Part shown: positions 45,747-56,580 of the stretch, one piece after another
Numbering within the stretch: position 1 is the first letter of the stretch
How the letters are laid out: each line of letters opens with the position of its first letter
NCBI GenBank assembly: GCA_963833495.1
Contig: CAWHYJ010000002.1
Coordinates: forward strand, 1 to 64,000
Length of the DNA: 64,000 nucleotides
Reading direction: 5' to 3'
Origin: Fodinibacter sp963833495
GTDB taxonomy: Bacteria > Actinomycetota > Actinomycetes > Actinomycetales > Dermatophilaceae
Made by a program: the position numbers and the translations under genes
The notes under the pieces: generated by a model
Told to the model about the DNA's origin: nothing
Databases searched by the model: none
Seen by the model: the letters and a program-made list of their open reading frames with translations, nothing else

Positions 45747-46739
45747 TCAGCGGGCGGTCGGCGTCGGACTGGGCGCCGTGGTGGCCCTGGTAGCCGCCCC
45801 GGTCGTCGCGACCCCGGTAACCGCCGCTGGCGCCACGGTCGTTGCGGCCCTGGTAGCCACCACTGGTGCCACGGTCGTTGCGGCCCTGGTACCACCGGAG
45901 GACCGGTCGTCGCGCTGCTGGCCCTGGTAGCCACCGGAGGTGCCACGGTCGTTGCGACCCTGGTAACCACCCGACGGGCGGTCGTCACGCTGCTGGCCCT
46001 GGTAGCCACCGGAGGTGCCACGGTCGTTGCGACCCTGGTAACCACCCGACGAGCGGTCGTCACGCTGCTGACCCTGGTAGCCACCGGAGGTGCCACGGTC
46101 GTTGCGACCCTGGTAACCACCCGACGAGCGGTCGTCACGCTGCTGACCCTGGTAGCCACCGGTGGTGCCACGGTCGTTGCGACCCTGGTAACCACCCGAC
46201 GAGCGGTCGTCACGGGTCTGGTAGCCACCGCGGTCGCTGGTCGGGTCGGCGCGGCGGCCCTCGTGGCGGTCGCGGCGGGCGGGGTCGGCGACCCTCGGGG
46301 TGCGGTCGCGCACCGGGCGCTCACCGCGCTCGAGACGGGGTCGCTCGTCATGGGGACGGTGCACGTGTCGCTCCTCGCGCGAGTCCGAGACCCAGCGCTT
46401 CGGTCGGTCGTTCCGGTCATCCCGGTTCGAGTAGGTGGAGGTGCTGCGGTTCGAGGTGTTACCCCGATCCGTGGGGGCGGAGGAATACCTCGACCCCCGG
46501 GAGTCACCGCGCGAGTCGCTGCTGCGGCGCGGGTCCTCACGGTCCCAGCGCGGCGAGCGCTCGGCGCGCGGTCGCTTGGTGTGCCCGTTCGTCGAGTCGG
46601 GCCGGGCCGAGCGCTTGGGGGCGCTCTTCGGGCCGTCGGGCTGGCCGCGGTGGTGGGCCTTCTTGGGGGCCTTGCGGGCCTCGTTCTTCTGGGCAGCGCT
46701 CCAACGGGCCTTCTTGGGCCCGGATGCCTTCTTGGGCAT
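45747..46739 (-). CDS. Basic, repeat-rich N-terminal extension of the RNA helicase (split off by a frameshift)
   Basis: From the ATG at 46739 (AGGTGA upstream) the protein begins MPKKASGPKKARWSAAQKNEARKAPKKAHH, a Lys-rich RNA-binding-like tail, then Arg/Asp/Ser-rich sequence, then 25-residue units of the form GGYQGRNDRGTSGGYQGQQRDDR. At RDDRSSGG near 45893 one T is missing compared with every other unit (GGT-GGT-TAC expected); the helicase frame resumes GGYQGRNDRG one frame over and leads straight into the DEAD core. In this frame the product ends as low-complexity Ala/Thr/Pro-rich sequence at 45747. Best read as one long helicase gene with a frameshift; a separate protein is unlikely. Confidence 0.65.
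   Translation of the reverse strand: MPKKASGPKKARWSAAQKNEARKAPKKAHHRGQPDGPKSAPKRSARPDSTNGHTKRPRAERSPRWDREDPRRSSDSRGDSRGSRYSSAPTDRGNTSNRSTSTYSNRDDRNDRPKRWVSDSREERHVHRPHDERPRLERGERPVRDRTPRVADPARRDRHEGRRADPTSDRGGYQTRDDRSSGGYQGRNDRGTTGGYQGQQRDDRSSGGYQGRNDRGTSGGYQGQQRDDRSSGGYQGRNDRGTSGGYQGQQRDDRPSGGYQGRNDRGTSGGYQGQQRDDRSSGGTRAATTVAPVVATRAATTVAPAAVTGVATTGAATRATTAPSPTPTAR
45830..46225 (-). repeat. 75-bp coding minisatellite (25-aa units)
   Basis: About four and a half copies of a 75-bp unit, each encoding GGYQGRNDRGTSGGYQGQQRDDRSS with few substitutions, plus shorter half-units at the helicase side. Unit boundaries recur near 45927, 46002, 46077 and 46152. The near identity suggests recent expansion or slippage. 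Prone to assembly error and frameshift. Confidence 0.85.
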
Positions 46740-47027
46740 GGGTGTGTTCACCTGTGTTTCGTCATCGGTTCGGACGTAAGCAGACACGTCTTCGAGCCGA
46801 TGGCGAAAGCGGCGGAGCAAGACGAGCCTCGGACGTGGTGGTCGCGATGACCATGGGTCCGTGGGGCCGGTTCGACCTGGGTGTCACCGGCGCACCGGGT
46901 GGGATGGGGGCGGCGTCGCACTCTGCGAATCCGGCGGACGCTGCCATGCGCCCGAGCACCTCGGTGGACCACCCAGTCTACCAGCGGCGCGCCATCTCCC
47001 CGACCACCCCCAGCGCCCCCCTCACCA

Positions 47028-47143
47028 GCGAACGTGGGTGAATGACCGTCGCCCAGCCAACAAGTTTCACCCACATTTGGCAGGGGGCACTCAGAACGTG
47101 GGTGAAGATCGTCGCCCAGCCGAGGGGTTTCACCCACGTTCGC
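47028..47143. repeat. Tandem palindromic element, AACGTGGGTGAA arms
   Basis: Two units of about 46 bp. Each has AACGTGGGTGAA on the left (47031, 47095), a shared centre with CGTCGCCCAGCC, and TTCACCCACRTT on the right (47066, 47129). The outermost arms match over 15 bp (GCGAACGTGGGTGAA and its complement). The stop codon of the VanZ-like gene (47130) lies within the right arm. REP-like element upstream of the RNA helicase gene. Confidence 0.75.
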
Positions 47144-47540
47144 GGTAAGGGTCGGACCACCACCGGAGCACCATGGTGCCGACCAGCACGCCGAGGGCGA
47201 CACCGGTCAGGTCCGCGACGGCGTCGAGCGGGTCGCCGGAGCGGTGCGGCAGGAAGACCGCCTGCACGACCTCGCTGAGCACGGCCTGGGTGGCGAAGAC
47301 GGCCACCACGACCCACCGGCGGAGCCCGGCGACCAGCGCCAGGGCCACCGGCACGAGGAACACCAGCAGGTGCACCACCTTGTCGGCCTGCGGGAACAGC
47401 GCCGGCCCACCGGTGCTCGGCGCGTAGAGCACCACGAGCTGCACGGCCACGGCGAGCACCAGCAGCCCGATGACGACCGGCCGGCCGGCGCGGCCCGCGG
47501 ACGACGACGCGGCGGGCGCGACGTCGCCCACCCGGCTCAC
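47130..47540 (-). CDS. VanZ-like membrane protein
   Basis: 136 residues with four hydrophobic segments: PVVIGLLVLAVAVQLVVLY, a second around VVHLLVFLVPVALALVAG, a third around WVVVAVFATQAVLSEVVQAVF and the last GVALGVLVGTMVL. The D-K-V-V-H-L-L-V-F and S-x-x-Q-x-x-F-L-P-x-R-x-x-D-x-x-D-x-x-x-N/D patterns fit the VanZ family, whose biochemical role is unclear. GTG start overlaps the malic enzyme stop (GTGA). Confidence 0.87.
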   Translation of the reverse strand: MSRVGDVAPAASSSAGRAGRPVVIGLLVLAVAVQLVVLYAPSTGGPALFPQADKVVHLLVFLVPVALALVAGLRRWVVVAVFATQAVLSEVVQAVFLPHRSGDPLDAVADLTGVALGVLVGTMVLRWWSDPYRERG

Positions 47541-48946
47541 ACCGGCTCGCGCGCGGCCACCGCGGCCCGAACCGCCTCGGCGACGACGTGGCTGACGTCG
47601 GGGTGGAACACGCTGGGGATGATGTAGGTGGCGTTGCGCTCGTCCTCGTGCACCACGTCGGCCAGGGCCTCGGCGGCGGCGAGGAGCACATCGGTGCTGA
47701 CGTGCGAGACACCGGAGTCGATCAGCCCACGGAACACACCGGGGAAGACCAGCACGTTGTTGATCTGGTTCGCGAAGTCCGACCGGCCGGTGGCCACCAC
47801 GGCGGCGTGCCGGGCCGCGATGTCCGGGTCGATCTCGGGCACCGGGTTGGCCATGGCGAACACCACGCTGTCGGGCGCCATCGACTCGATGTCGGCCTCG
47901 GTCAGGATGTTGGGCGCCGAGACGCCGAGGAACACGTCGGCGCCCCGCATCGCATCCGAGAGCGTGCCGGTCACCCCGTCGGGGTTGGTGTGCTGCGCGA
48001 TCCAGGCGTGGTTCGGGTGGTCCCCGGACAGCACGTCGGCCCGCCCGCGGTGCACGACCCCGTCGACGTCGGCGACCACGACGTGCTGCGCCCCGGCCTC
48101 GAGGAACAGCTTGAGGATGGCGGTGCCGGCCGCGCCGGCGCCGCTCATCACGAGCCGCACGTCCTCGAGCCGCTTGCCGACGACGCGCAGGGCGTTGCGC
48201 AGGGCGGCGAGCGCCACGATGGCCGTGCCGTGCTGGTCGTCGTGGAAGACCGGGATGTCGAGCTCCTCGCGCAGCCGGGCCTCGATCTCGAAGCAGCGCG
48301 GAGCCGAGATGTCCTCGAGGTTGATGCCCGCGAACACCGGCGAGATCGCCTTGACCGTGCGGATGATCTCCTCGGTGTCGGTGGTGTCGAGGCAGATCGG
48401 GAAGGCGTCGATGTCGGCGAACCGCTTGAACAGCGCCGCCTTGCCCTCCATGACCGGCAGCGCCGCCAGCGGCCCGATGTCGCCGAGGCCGAGCACCGCG
48501 GTGCCGTCGGTCACCACGGCCACGGTGTTGCGCTTGATGGTCAGCCGCCGCGCGTCCGCGGGGTTCTCGGCGATGGCCAGGCAGACCCGGGCGACCCCCG
48601 GCGTGTAGATCATCGACAGGTCGTCGCGCGAGCGGATCGGCACCTTCGACTCCACCGACAGCTTGCCGCCGAGGTGCAGCAGGAACGTGCGGTCGCTCAC
48701 CCGGCCGATCTCGACGCCCTCGACCTCGCGCATCCGCTCGACGATCGTGTCGGCGTGCTCGGGGTCGTGGGTGAGCATGGTGAGGTCGATGCGGATCTGC
48801 GAGGCCCCGGATGCCGTGACGTCGAGCCCGGTGACCACGCCCCCGGCCGCCTCGATCACCCCCGTCATCTCACTGACCGCGGTCGCTCGGGCCGGCAGGA
48901 CCAGGCGGACGGTGACGGAGTTGGCGATCGACGGCGCGGACGGCAT
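47537..48946 (-). CDS. NAD-type malic enzyme with N-terminal ACT domain
   Basis: 469 residues. Oxidatively decarboxylates malate to pyruvate. N-terminal regulatory region (about 1-80; SVTVRLVLPARATAVSEMTGVIEAAGGVVTGLDV) looks like an ACT domain. Catalytic part: MIYTPGVARVCLAIAENP, TVAVVTDGTAVLGLGDIGPLAALPVMEGKAALFKRFADID, the GINLEDISAPRCFEIE site, PVFHDDQHGTAIV, VMSGAGAAGTAIL (nucleotide fold), FAMANPVPEIDP and SDFANQINNVLVFPGVFRG. Together with ppdK nearby it links malate to PEP. Confidence 0.94.
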   Translation of the reverse strand: MPSAPSIANSVTVRLVLPARATAVSEMTGVIEAAGGVVTGLDVTASGASQIRIDLTMLTHDPEHADTIVERMREVEGVEIGRVSDRTFLLHLGGKLSVESKVPIRSRDDLSMIYTPGVARVCLAIAENPADARRLTIKRNTVAVVTDGTAVLGLGDIGPLAALPVMEGKAALFKRFADIDAFPICLDTTDTEEIIRTVKAISPVFAGINLEDISAPRCFEIEARLREELDIPVFHDDQHGTAIVALAALRNALRVVGKRLEDVRLVMSGAGAAGTAILKLFLEAGAQHVVVADVDGVVHRGRADVLSGDHPNHAWIAQHTNPDGVTGTLSDAMRGADVFLGVSAPNILTEADIESMAPDSVVFAMANPVPEIDPDIAARHAAVVATGRSDFANQINNVLVFPGVFRGLIDSGVSHVSTDVLLAAAEALADVVHEDERNATYIIPSVFHPDVSHVVAEAVRAAVAAREPV

Positions 48947-49025
48947 ACCGACGATTGAACCCGCTACCGGCAGGTAGGCCGAAACCGCTGCCCGGCGGAA
49001 CGCGGGCGGCCCTACAGTGACCCGC

Positions 49026-49646
49026 ATGTCCGACCACGTGGAGGTTCTCGGGTCGGGCACCGCCAGTGCGGTGCCCGACGTCGTCGTGCTCGACGCGCGG
49101 GTGCAGTGCGAGGCGGCCGACGTCGCCGGCGCACTGGGCGCCGCGACCTCACGGATCACCACCGCGCTGCAGGCGGTGGCCGACCACGGGGTGGCCGCCG
49201 CCGACCGGCGCACCACCGGCATGGGGGTCTCGACCCGCTGGGACCGCGACGGCTCCGGGGTCGTGGGCTACACGGCGTACCAGAGCCTGCGGCTGCTCGT
49301 GCGCGACCGCGAGCGGGTGGGTGACCTGATCAACGCCCTGGCCGGGGCCGCGGGCGACGCCTTCGGGCTCGACGGCGTCACCCTCGAGGTGGCCGACCCC
49401 GCACCGCTGCTCGAGCGGGCCCGCACCGCTGCCTTCGCCGACGCCCGCGCCAAGGCCGAGCAGTACGCGGCACTGGCCGGGCGCCCGCTCGGCCCGGTGC
49501 TGCGCGTGACCGAGGATCCCGACCGGGGGATGCCGGTGCCCCGCTTCGCCGCGAAGGCCGCCATGGACGTCGGCGGCGGGATGCCGGTCGAGGCCGGCGA
49601 GTCGGCCGTGACGGCGACAGTGACCGTGCGCTTCGCGCTGGGCTGA
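49026..49646 (+). CDS. SIMPL (DUF541) domain protein
   Basis: 206 residues. EVLGSGTASAVPDVVVLDARVQCEA, then TTGMGVSTRWDRDGSGVVGYTAYQSLRLLVRD, GLDGVTLEVADPAPLLERARTAAFADARAKAEQYAALAGRPLGPVLRV and a final beta strand VTATVTVRF are typical of SIMPL proteins. No signal peptide, so cytoplasmic here. Function unknown. ATG 49026 has TACAGT at 49013-49018, a possible -10 for a leaderless transcript; GTG 49017 is an alternative start. Confidence 0.88.
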   Translation: MSDHVEVLGSGTASAVPDVVVLDARVQCEAADVAGALGAATSRITTALQAVADHGVAAADRRTTGMGVSTRWDRDGSGVVGYTAYQSLRLLVRDRERVGDLINALAGAAGDAFGLDGVTLEVADPAPLLERARTAAFADARAKAEQYAALAGRPLGPVLRVTEDPDRGMPVPRFAAKAAMDVGGGMPVEAGESAVTATVTVRFALG

Positions 49647-49649
49647 GCC

Positions 49650-50264
49650 GTGGGCTGGGTCGACGCCCTCGGCTGGTTCGGCAGTGCTCTGCTCGCCTAC
49701 TCGCTCCTCCAGGCCCGCATCCTCCGGCTCCGGGTGCTCAACACCGTGGCCTGCGTCATCCTCATCGTCTTCAACGCCCTGATCGGGGTGTGGCCGATGG
49801 TGGCCATGAACATCGTGCTCGCCGCGATCAACCTCTTCTTCATCCTGCGGATGCTGCGCGAGCGCGACGACGAGCAGGCGTACGTCGTGCTACCCGTGCG
49901 CCAGGACGACGCCTACCTGACGCACTTCCTGGCCCTGCACCGCACCGACATCGACGCGTTCATCGCCGACTTCGGGCACGGCAGCCCCGCCGGCCGATCG
50001 TCGTACCTGGTGCAGCACGGCGACGAGACGGCGGGCGTCATCGTGGTGCGCGACGAGGGCGACGGCGTGGCCCAGGTCGAGCTCGACTACGTGACCCCGC
50101 GCTTCCGCGACTTCAGCCCGGGCGAGTTCGTGTTCCGCCGCTCGGGCCTGTTCCGAGGCCGAGGCTTCGCCCAGGTGCTCAGCCCGCCCGGCATGGTGTC
50201 GCCCTACTACAACCGGGTCGGCTTCACCCGGCAGGGCGACCGCTACCGCCTCGACCTGGCGTGA
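49650..50264 (+). CDS. Membrane protein, YgjV-like N-terminus with soluble C-terminal domain
   Basis: 204 residues. Three hydrophobic segments at about 5-75 (WVDALGWFGSALLAYSLLQ, LNTVACVILIVFNALIGVW, MVAMNIVLAAINLFFILRML), then a soluble region with LTHFLALHRTDIDAFI, GVIVVRDEGDGVAQVELDYVTPRFRDFSPGEFVF and a final YNRVGFTRQGDRYRLDL that resembles a GNAT-like end. Function unknown. GTG start 3 nt after the SIMPL stop, so co-transcribed. Confidence 0.8.
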   Translation: MGWVDALGWFGSALLAYSLLQARILRLRVLNTVACVILIVFNALIGVWPMVAMNIVLAAINLFFILRMLRERDDEQAYVVLPVRQDDAYLTHFLALHRTDIDAFIADFGHGSPAGRSSYLVQHGDETAGVIVVRDEGDGVAQVELDYVTPRFRDFSPGEFVFRRSGLFRGRGFAQVLSPPGMVSPYYNRVGFTRQGDRYRLDLA

Positions 50265-50337
50265 GTGTCGAACGCCACGCTCCGCAGGGCCGAACCGCAG
50301 TGGATCACACACCCCCCGGGGTCTAAGGTCGTTGATT

Positions 50338-50352
50338 ACTACATTACGTAGT
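50338..50352. promoter_or_regulatory. ACTAC-N5-GTAGT dyad in the ppdK promoter region
   Basis: Five-bp perfect arms in an AT-rich island 26 nt upstream of the ppdK ATG and 10 nt before its GAGGAGG SD. Placed where a repressor would block transcription or a start site. Similar to the repeat at 9052-9071 (spacing 8 there). Confidence 0.45.
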
Positions 50353-50377
50353 TTTCGACTTGAGGAGGCGGCCGCTG

Positions 50378-53062
<2,685 letters not shown>

Positions 53063-53087
53063 CCCTCGCGCTCGGCCCGGTCGAGGG

Positions 53088-53225
53088 TCACCTTGACCCG
53101 GTGGCCCGTGACGACCGTGCCAGGCCGGGGTTCTCCTCGTCCTCGATCCGCCCCGCCTGCTGGTGCACGAAGTGCGCGCAGCCCAGGTAGAGATGCACCT
53201 CTGGGTGGTTGCCGAGCCGCACCAT
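53088..53225 (-). pseudogene. Short hypothetical ORF, probable gene fragment
   Basis: 45 codons from the ATG at 53225: MVRLGNHPEVHLYLGCAHFV, then HQQAGRIEDEENPGLA. The N-H-P-E-V-x-L-x-x-x-C-A-H-F/W pattern resembles the start of a small actinobacterial protein of unknown function that is normally longer. The frame ends early, 26 nt from the ppdK stop, so it is probably a truncated relic. Confidence 0.4.
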
Positions 53226-53307
53226 CCGGTCGGGCGCCTCACTGGTCCCCCGGGGTAGCTTCGTCGCGAGTCCTGGCCGGCAACCAATCGCTCGGCCGCG
53301 TGCTCAG

Positions 53308-53910
53308 TCAAGGATTGTGTGGGGTCGACCGCGTCGATGGGCGTGGATCGCGTCGATGGGCGTCGATGGCGTCGAGCAGCACACGGGCGAACCAGGCCCC
53401 CCACCGCTGCGGTGACCATCCGCGATCGGCGAGCTTGAACCACATCGTGCGTGAGCCCAGAGCCCAGGCCTCGTCCCCGATCGAGTCCATGGATGAGGCC
53501 TGGCTGCCGAGCACCAGGGTGCAGGCATGGGCGAACTCGTCGTGGCGTCGGCCTTCCATGCTCGCCAGGGCGACTGCGGCTTCGGGGGTGGTGACCGCGG
53601 CGTCGTCGAGGACGCGCTGGATCGAGACGGAGCGTTCGTAGGCGGCGCGCAGCCAGCATGCCGCCACCGCGGTCCGGTGGCGGACGGATCCGCTGCCCGT
53701 CGCCAGGTAGTCGTCTCGCTGGCGTACCGGAACGTGGGACAGCGCGGCGTCGATGCACGCAAGGAGCAGAACGAGCTTGGTGTCGAAGTGCAGGTAGAGC
53801 GTCGGCCGCGCCAACCCGGCCGCGGCTGCGCTTTGACGGTTGAAGCGAAAGTCCAGGTGGTGAGAGAGCCGTCGGCGAGGCGAGCGCCTCGCGGTTACGC
53901 TGAGACGCAA
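53308..53910 (-). CDS. TetR-type regulator with degenerate N-terminus (possible pseudogene)
   Basis: The recognition-helix segment AAAAGLARPTLYLHFDTKLVLLLACIDAAL is typical of TetR regulators, and the rest (about 150 residues) is a helical ligand domain with WGAWFARVLLDAIDAH at the end. The first two helices of the DNA-binding domain are not recognisable: the sequence before AAAAG reads LSHHLDFRFNRQS instead of a normal helix. Start set at the TTG at 53910, the frame remaining open to 54075 without conservation. The protein may have lost DNA binding. No adjacent target gene is obvious. Confidence 0.55.
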   Translation of the reverse strand: MRLSVTARRSPRRRLSHHLDFRFNRQSAAAAGLARPTLYLHFDTKLVLLLACIDAALSHVPVRQRDDYLATGSGSVRHRTAVAACWLRAAYERSVSIQRVLDDAAVTTPEAAVALASMEGRRHDEFAHACTLVLGSQASSMDSIGDEAWALGSRTMWFKLADRGWSPQRWGAWFARVLLDAIDAHRRDPRPSTRSTPHNP

Positions 53911-54214
53911 CCCCTTACGCCATGGGTCGGAGTCGAATCCACAGCCCCATGCAGGGTGACCCCCGGTGGGCATATGCGTCACGGGCGGCTCGGTCAGACA
54001 GAGTCTGGGACGCCGGCCATTTGCCAACCGCAAGGCCGGTCGCGCCATCCACCAATGGGCCTTCGCGCGGCGCATTGCCGCGAGATGAGGCCTAGACGAC
54101 GACCGGACGGGCGGGCCGTCGTTGTGCGCGGGTGGCTTGCCAGATGGTGGCTGCCACTGTTCTGGTGGCCGCCGGGTCAGGGATCGTGGAGGCGGCCGGC
54201 CCTATGCTCCGCAG
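53911..54214. other. Intergenic stretch
   Basis: No gene recognised. The sequence GGGTCGGAGTCGAATCC near 53934 resembles a tRNA T-arm, but no acceptor or anticodon arms can be folded around it. At the right end TATGCT (54203-54208) is a fair -10 box for the following phosphatase gene. Confidence 0.35.
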
Positions 54215-55534
54215 ATGACCCGTGCGGAGTCGTCCGGAAGTTTGGCCCGGATTCTTGACGCCGCGGAGGCCGCCTCGCCAGTGGATGCCGTGGAGGCGGT
54301 GACCCGCGAACTCGGCGTGGCGCTGGGCGCCACGGAGGTGTCGTTTCTCATCGCAGACCTGTCCGGTCGGGCGTTGGTCCGTCTCGCGCACGCGCCTCTG
54401 GGTGAGGTGGGTACCCGCAGGGATGAGAGCAGTGTCAAGGTCGGCGAGCGACGCGACGCGGAAGAGTTCGCGACCGTTCTCCCGTTCGACGGTGGACCCT
54501 CGGAGCAGGCGGTCCGCACCCAGACAGTGCAGGTTGTCCCACCCGGCGAGCGCCGAGCAGGGGCACCTGATCGCGGTCAGTGGACGATCCTGGCACCTAT
54601 GACAGAGCGTGGGGAGGTCATCGGGCTACTCGAGTTACGCGTACCGCAGGAACCGGCCCCCGGTGCGCTCATCGAGATCGCGCGATTGGCGCACCTGCTG
54701 GCGTTCGTGGTGATCGCCAGCCGACGCCACACTGACTTGTACGAATGGGGCCAGCGCAGCCGACGCTCGAGTCTGTCCGCGGAGATCCAACAGCGGCTGC
54801 TTCCCGGACCGCGCACCTGCGAAGCGGGCGCGTTCACCCTTTCGGCGTGGCTTGAGCCCGCAGCCGAGATCGCGGGAGACACCTTCGACTACAGCCTGGC
54901 CCGCGACCTGCTGCACCTGTCGATGACCGACGCCATGGGACATGGCGTGGGTGCTGCGTTAACGGCCAGCCTTTGCGTCGGCGGCCTGCGAGGCGCACGC
55001 AGGGAAGGCGCAACGTTGCTCGCACAGGCGTCCGCCGCGAATGCAGCGCTGGTCGCTCATGCCCTGTCGGGCTCAAAGGAAGACTTCGTCACCGGCCTCA
55101 TCGGGCGGTTGGATCTAACCTCGGGAAGCCTCGAACTCGTCAACGCGGGACACGTGGCTCCCTATCTGATGCGCAGTGGACACGTGACCACGGTGCACCT
55201 CCCTGCCGACCTGCCCTTCGGGCTGTTCGGCGAGACGGACTACCGCAGCACCGTGATTCGGCTCGAGCCCGGCGATCGAGTCCTCCTCGTCACCGACGGC
55301 ATGCTGGAACGCAACGCAGCCGGCATCGACCTGTCAAACGCCATGATCGAGACGCGCGAGCTCCACCCGCGGGAGGCCGTGCGCCACTTGGCCGACAGCG
55401 TCCTGCGTGCGACCGGGGACGACCTCAAGGACGACGCCACGGCCTTGATGGTCGACTGGCACGGCGGACATGACCGTCAGCGAACAACCTCCGCGGGCGC
55501 GGACCCGCTGCGCGCTAGTGACCCCTTGGTCTGA
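54215..55534 (+). CDS. SpoIIE/RsbU-type PP2C phosphatase with N-terminal sensor domain
   Basis: 439 residues. N-terminal half (about 15-175) looks like a GAF-type sensor (VEAVTRELGVALGATEVSFLIADLSGRALVRL, ILAPMTERGEVIGLLELR). C-terminal SpoIIE domain: EIQQRLLPGP, EIAGDTFDYSLARDLLHLSMTDAMGHGVGAAL, ELVNAGHVAPYLMR, LPFGLFG, GDRVLLVTDGMLERN and DDLKDDATALMVDW (metal-binding Asp residues). Such phosphatases dephosphorylate anti-anti-sigma factors in stress signalling; no partner kinase or antagonist is present in the window. Probably leaderless from TATGCT. Confidence 0.92.
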   Translation: MTRAESSGSLARILDAAEAASPVDAVEAVTRELGVALGATEVSFLIADLSGRALVRLAHAPLGEVGTRRDESSVKVGERRDAEEFATVLPFDGGPSEQAVRTQTVQVVPPGERRAGAPDRGQWTILAPMTERGEVIGLLELRVPQEPAPGALIEIARLAHLLAFVVIASRRHTDLYEWGQRSRRSSLSAEIQQRLLPGPRTCEAGAFTLSAWLEPAAEIAGDTFDYSLARDLLHLSMTDAMGHGVGAALTASLCVGGLRGARREGATLLAQASAANAALVAHALSGSKEDFVTGLIGRLDLTSGSLELVNAGHVAPYLMRSGHVTTVHLPADLPFGLFGETDYRSTVIRLEPGDRVLLVTDGMLERNAAGIDLSNAMIETRELHPREAVRHLADSVLRATGDDLKDDATALMVDWHGGHDRQRTTSAGADPLRASDPLV

Positions 55535-55904
55535 GACCCCCCGGGCCGTCAGTGGCCCGCCTGGCGGCCAAGAGATGCACCTCTCGAGGTCCTCGCTGAT
55601 ACCCACTCATCCCGGGGGCGACGTGCGGAAGATGCGATTCATGACTGAGCCGATCGCCTGCCCTCGGTGCCGTCACGCTGATCTCTCACCTCCGGCGTCA
55701 TCGTTGGACGGTCACCTGGAGTGAAGTTCAAGCGCAGTAAAGGCCTTGCCGGCGATCTGACAGGAGTTCCGTGACCACCGGACTGTTCAACCACAGCACA
55801 ACGGCCCTCAGGTGCGCCGAATGCGGGACGGTCATCGTCTTACCCGCGCGCTGAACCGGCGCTGTGACGCGCCGATTTCGCGGCGCGGATGGTGCACTCG
55901 GGCG
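55535..55904. other. Gene-poor stretch with two short zinc-knuckle-like peptides
   Basis: Frames in this stretch are short. One at 55632-55724 encodes PIACPRCRHADLSPP and stops soon after, probably a fragment of a zinc-ribbon protein. The other is the small ORF at 55771-55854. Nothing else recognised. Confidence 0.4.
55771..55854 (+). CDS. Candidate 27-residue zinc-knuckle peptide
   Basis: GTG start with CAGGAG placed 5 nt before it. The product reads TTGLFNHSTTALRCAECGTVIVLPAR; C-A-E-C resembles half of a zinc ribbon. Either a genuine small protein or the start of a longer gene that has been cut; the good SD argues that it is or was translated. Confidence 0.35.
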   Translation: MTTGLFNHSTTALRCAECGTVIVLPAR

Positions 55905-56400
55905 ATGAACTTCGACCTGCAGCCCCCGGTCGACGCGGGGGGCATCCGGATTGGGGCGGCCGGCGATGAGGCGCGCGATCAGTGCCATGTTTATGGCGAA
56001 CCGATGCCCTTCCGTCGCTCGAACAAGTGACCGCATGCCTGGTGGTCCAACGCCCGTCCGGTCTGTCGATCTTCGTCTACTTCGATGCTGCAGATGTCGT
56101 GGAGGCCATCGAGTTCGGCCGACCCCAAGGCAGCGACCTCGTCTCGTTTCGGGCATCGACATCTTCGGTACACCGGCCGACACGTTGGTCGAAAAGCTAC
56201 GCGAGCACACCTCGGTCGACATCGATGAAGACGGGCTTCCGCCACCGCGCCCGACCTGCTGCTCGCTCTGTGGCGAGCGGTGGTTCCTGAGGACGACAAC
56301 GACTCAGACGGCCGGTACTTCGAGTCTGTCCTCGCCGCAATGCCGGGCTACTACGCGGAAGCAGCCGTGTCCGGCCCGGCCATCGGCAGAGGGCACTGCC
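55905..56400 (+). pseudogene. Eroded gene of unknown function (possibly immunity-protein-like)
   Basis: Pieces in changing frames line up into one protein: MNFDLQPPVDAGGIRIGAAGDEARDQCHVYGEP, then LEQVTACLVVQRPSGLSIFVYFDAADVVEAIEFGRP, then GIDIFGTPADTLVEKLREHTSVDIDEDGL, then APDLLLALWRAVVPEDDNDSDGRYFESVLAAMPGYY. At least three frame changes are needed. The acidic, Phe/Tyr-rich composition and the RYFESVLAAMPGYY end recall small immunity or antitoxin-like proteins; that is a guess. Bordered by a transposase remnant. Confidence 0.55.
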
Positions 56401-56431
56401 CCCGGAGCGCTCAAGACCGCCGATCAGCACC

Positions 56432-56580
56432 GGGCGGGGCGCCTACCGCGAACCCGACCGCACCCGTGGAGGCGAACTCATGGACGCGGTCATCGCGTCG
56501 GTCAGCGCCGGTGTCCCCGCCGCACTCACCGAACTCATCACGCTCAGCCGCACCTTGAAGCTGGACAGGTCTTCACGGAG
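56432..56580 (+). mobile_element. ISL3-type transposase remnant
   Basis: In the frame of the ATG at 56479 the DNA reads AYREPDRTRGGELMDAVIAS, then VSAGVPAALTELITLSRTLK, which matches the end-region pattern of ISL3 transposases (R-x-L-M-x-x-V-I-x-x-x-x-x-G-V-P-x-x-L-x-E-x-x-x-L-x-R-T-L-K). Only about 50 residues remain; no terminal repeats or target duplications were recognised. Confidence 0.6.

Noticed and set aside
45830..46225. Possible CRISPR array
   Set aside because: The 75-bp units are contiguous, in frame and encode a Gly/Tyr/Gln repeat; no spacers and no cas genes.
53930..53960. tRNA-like T-arm sequence
   Set aside because: No acceptor stem, D arm or anticodon arm can be built around it.
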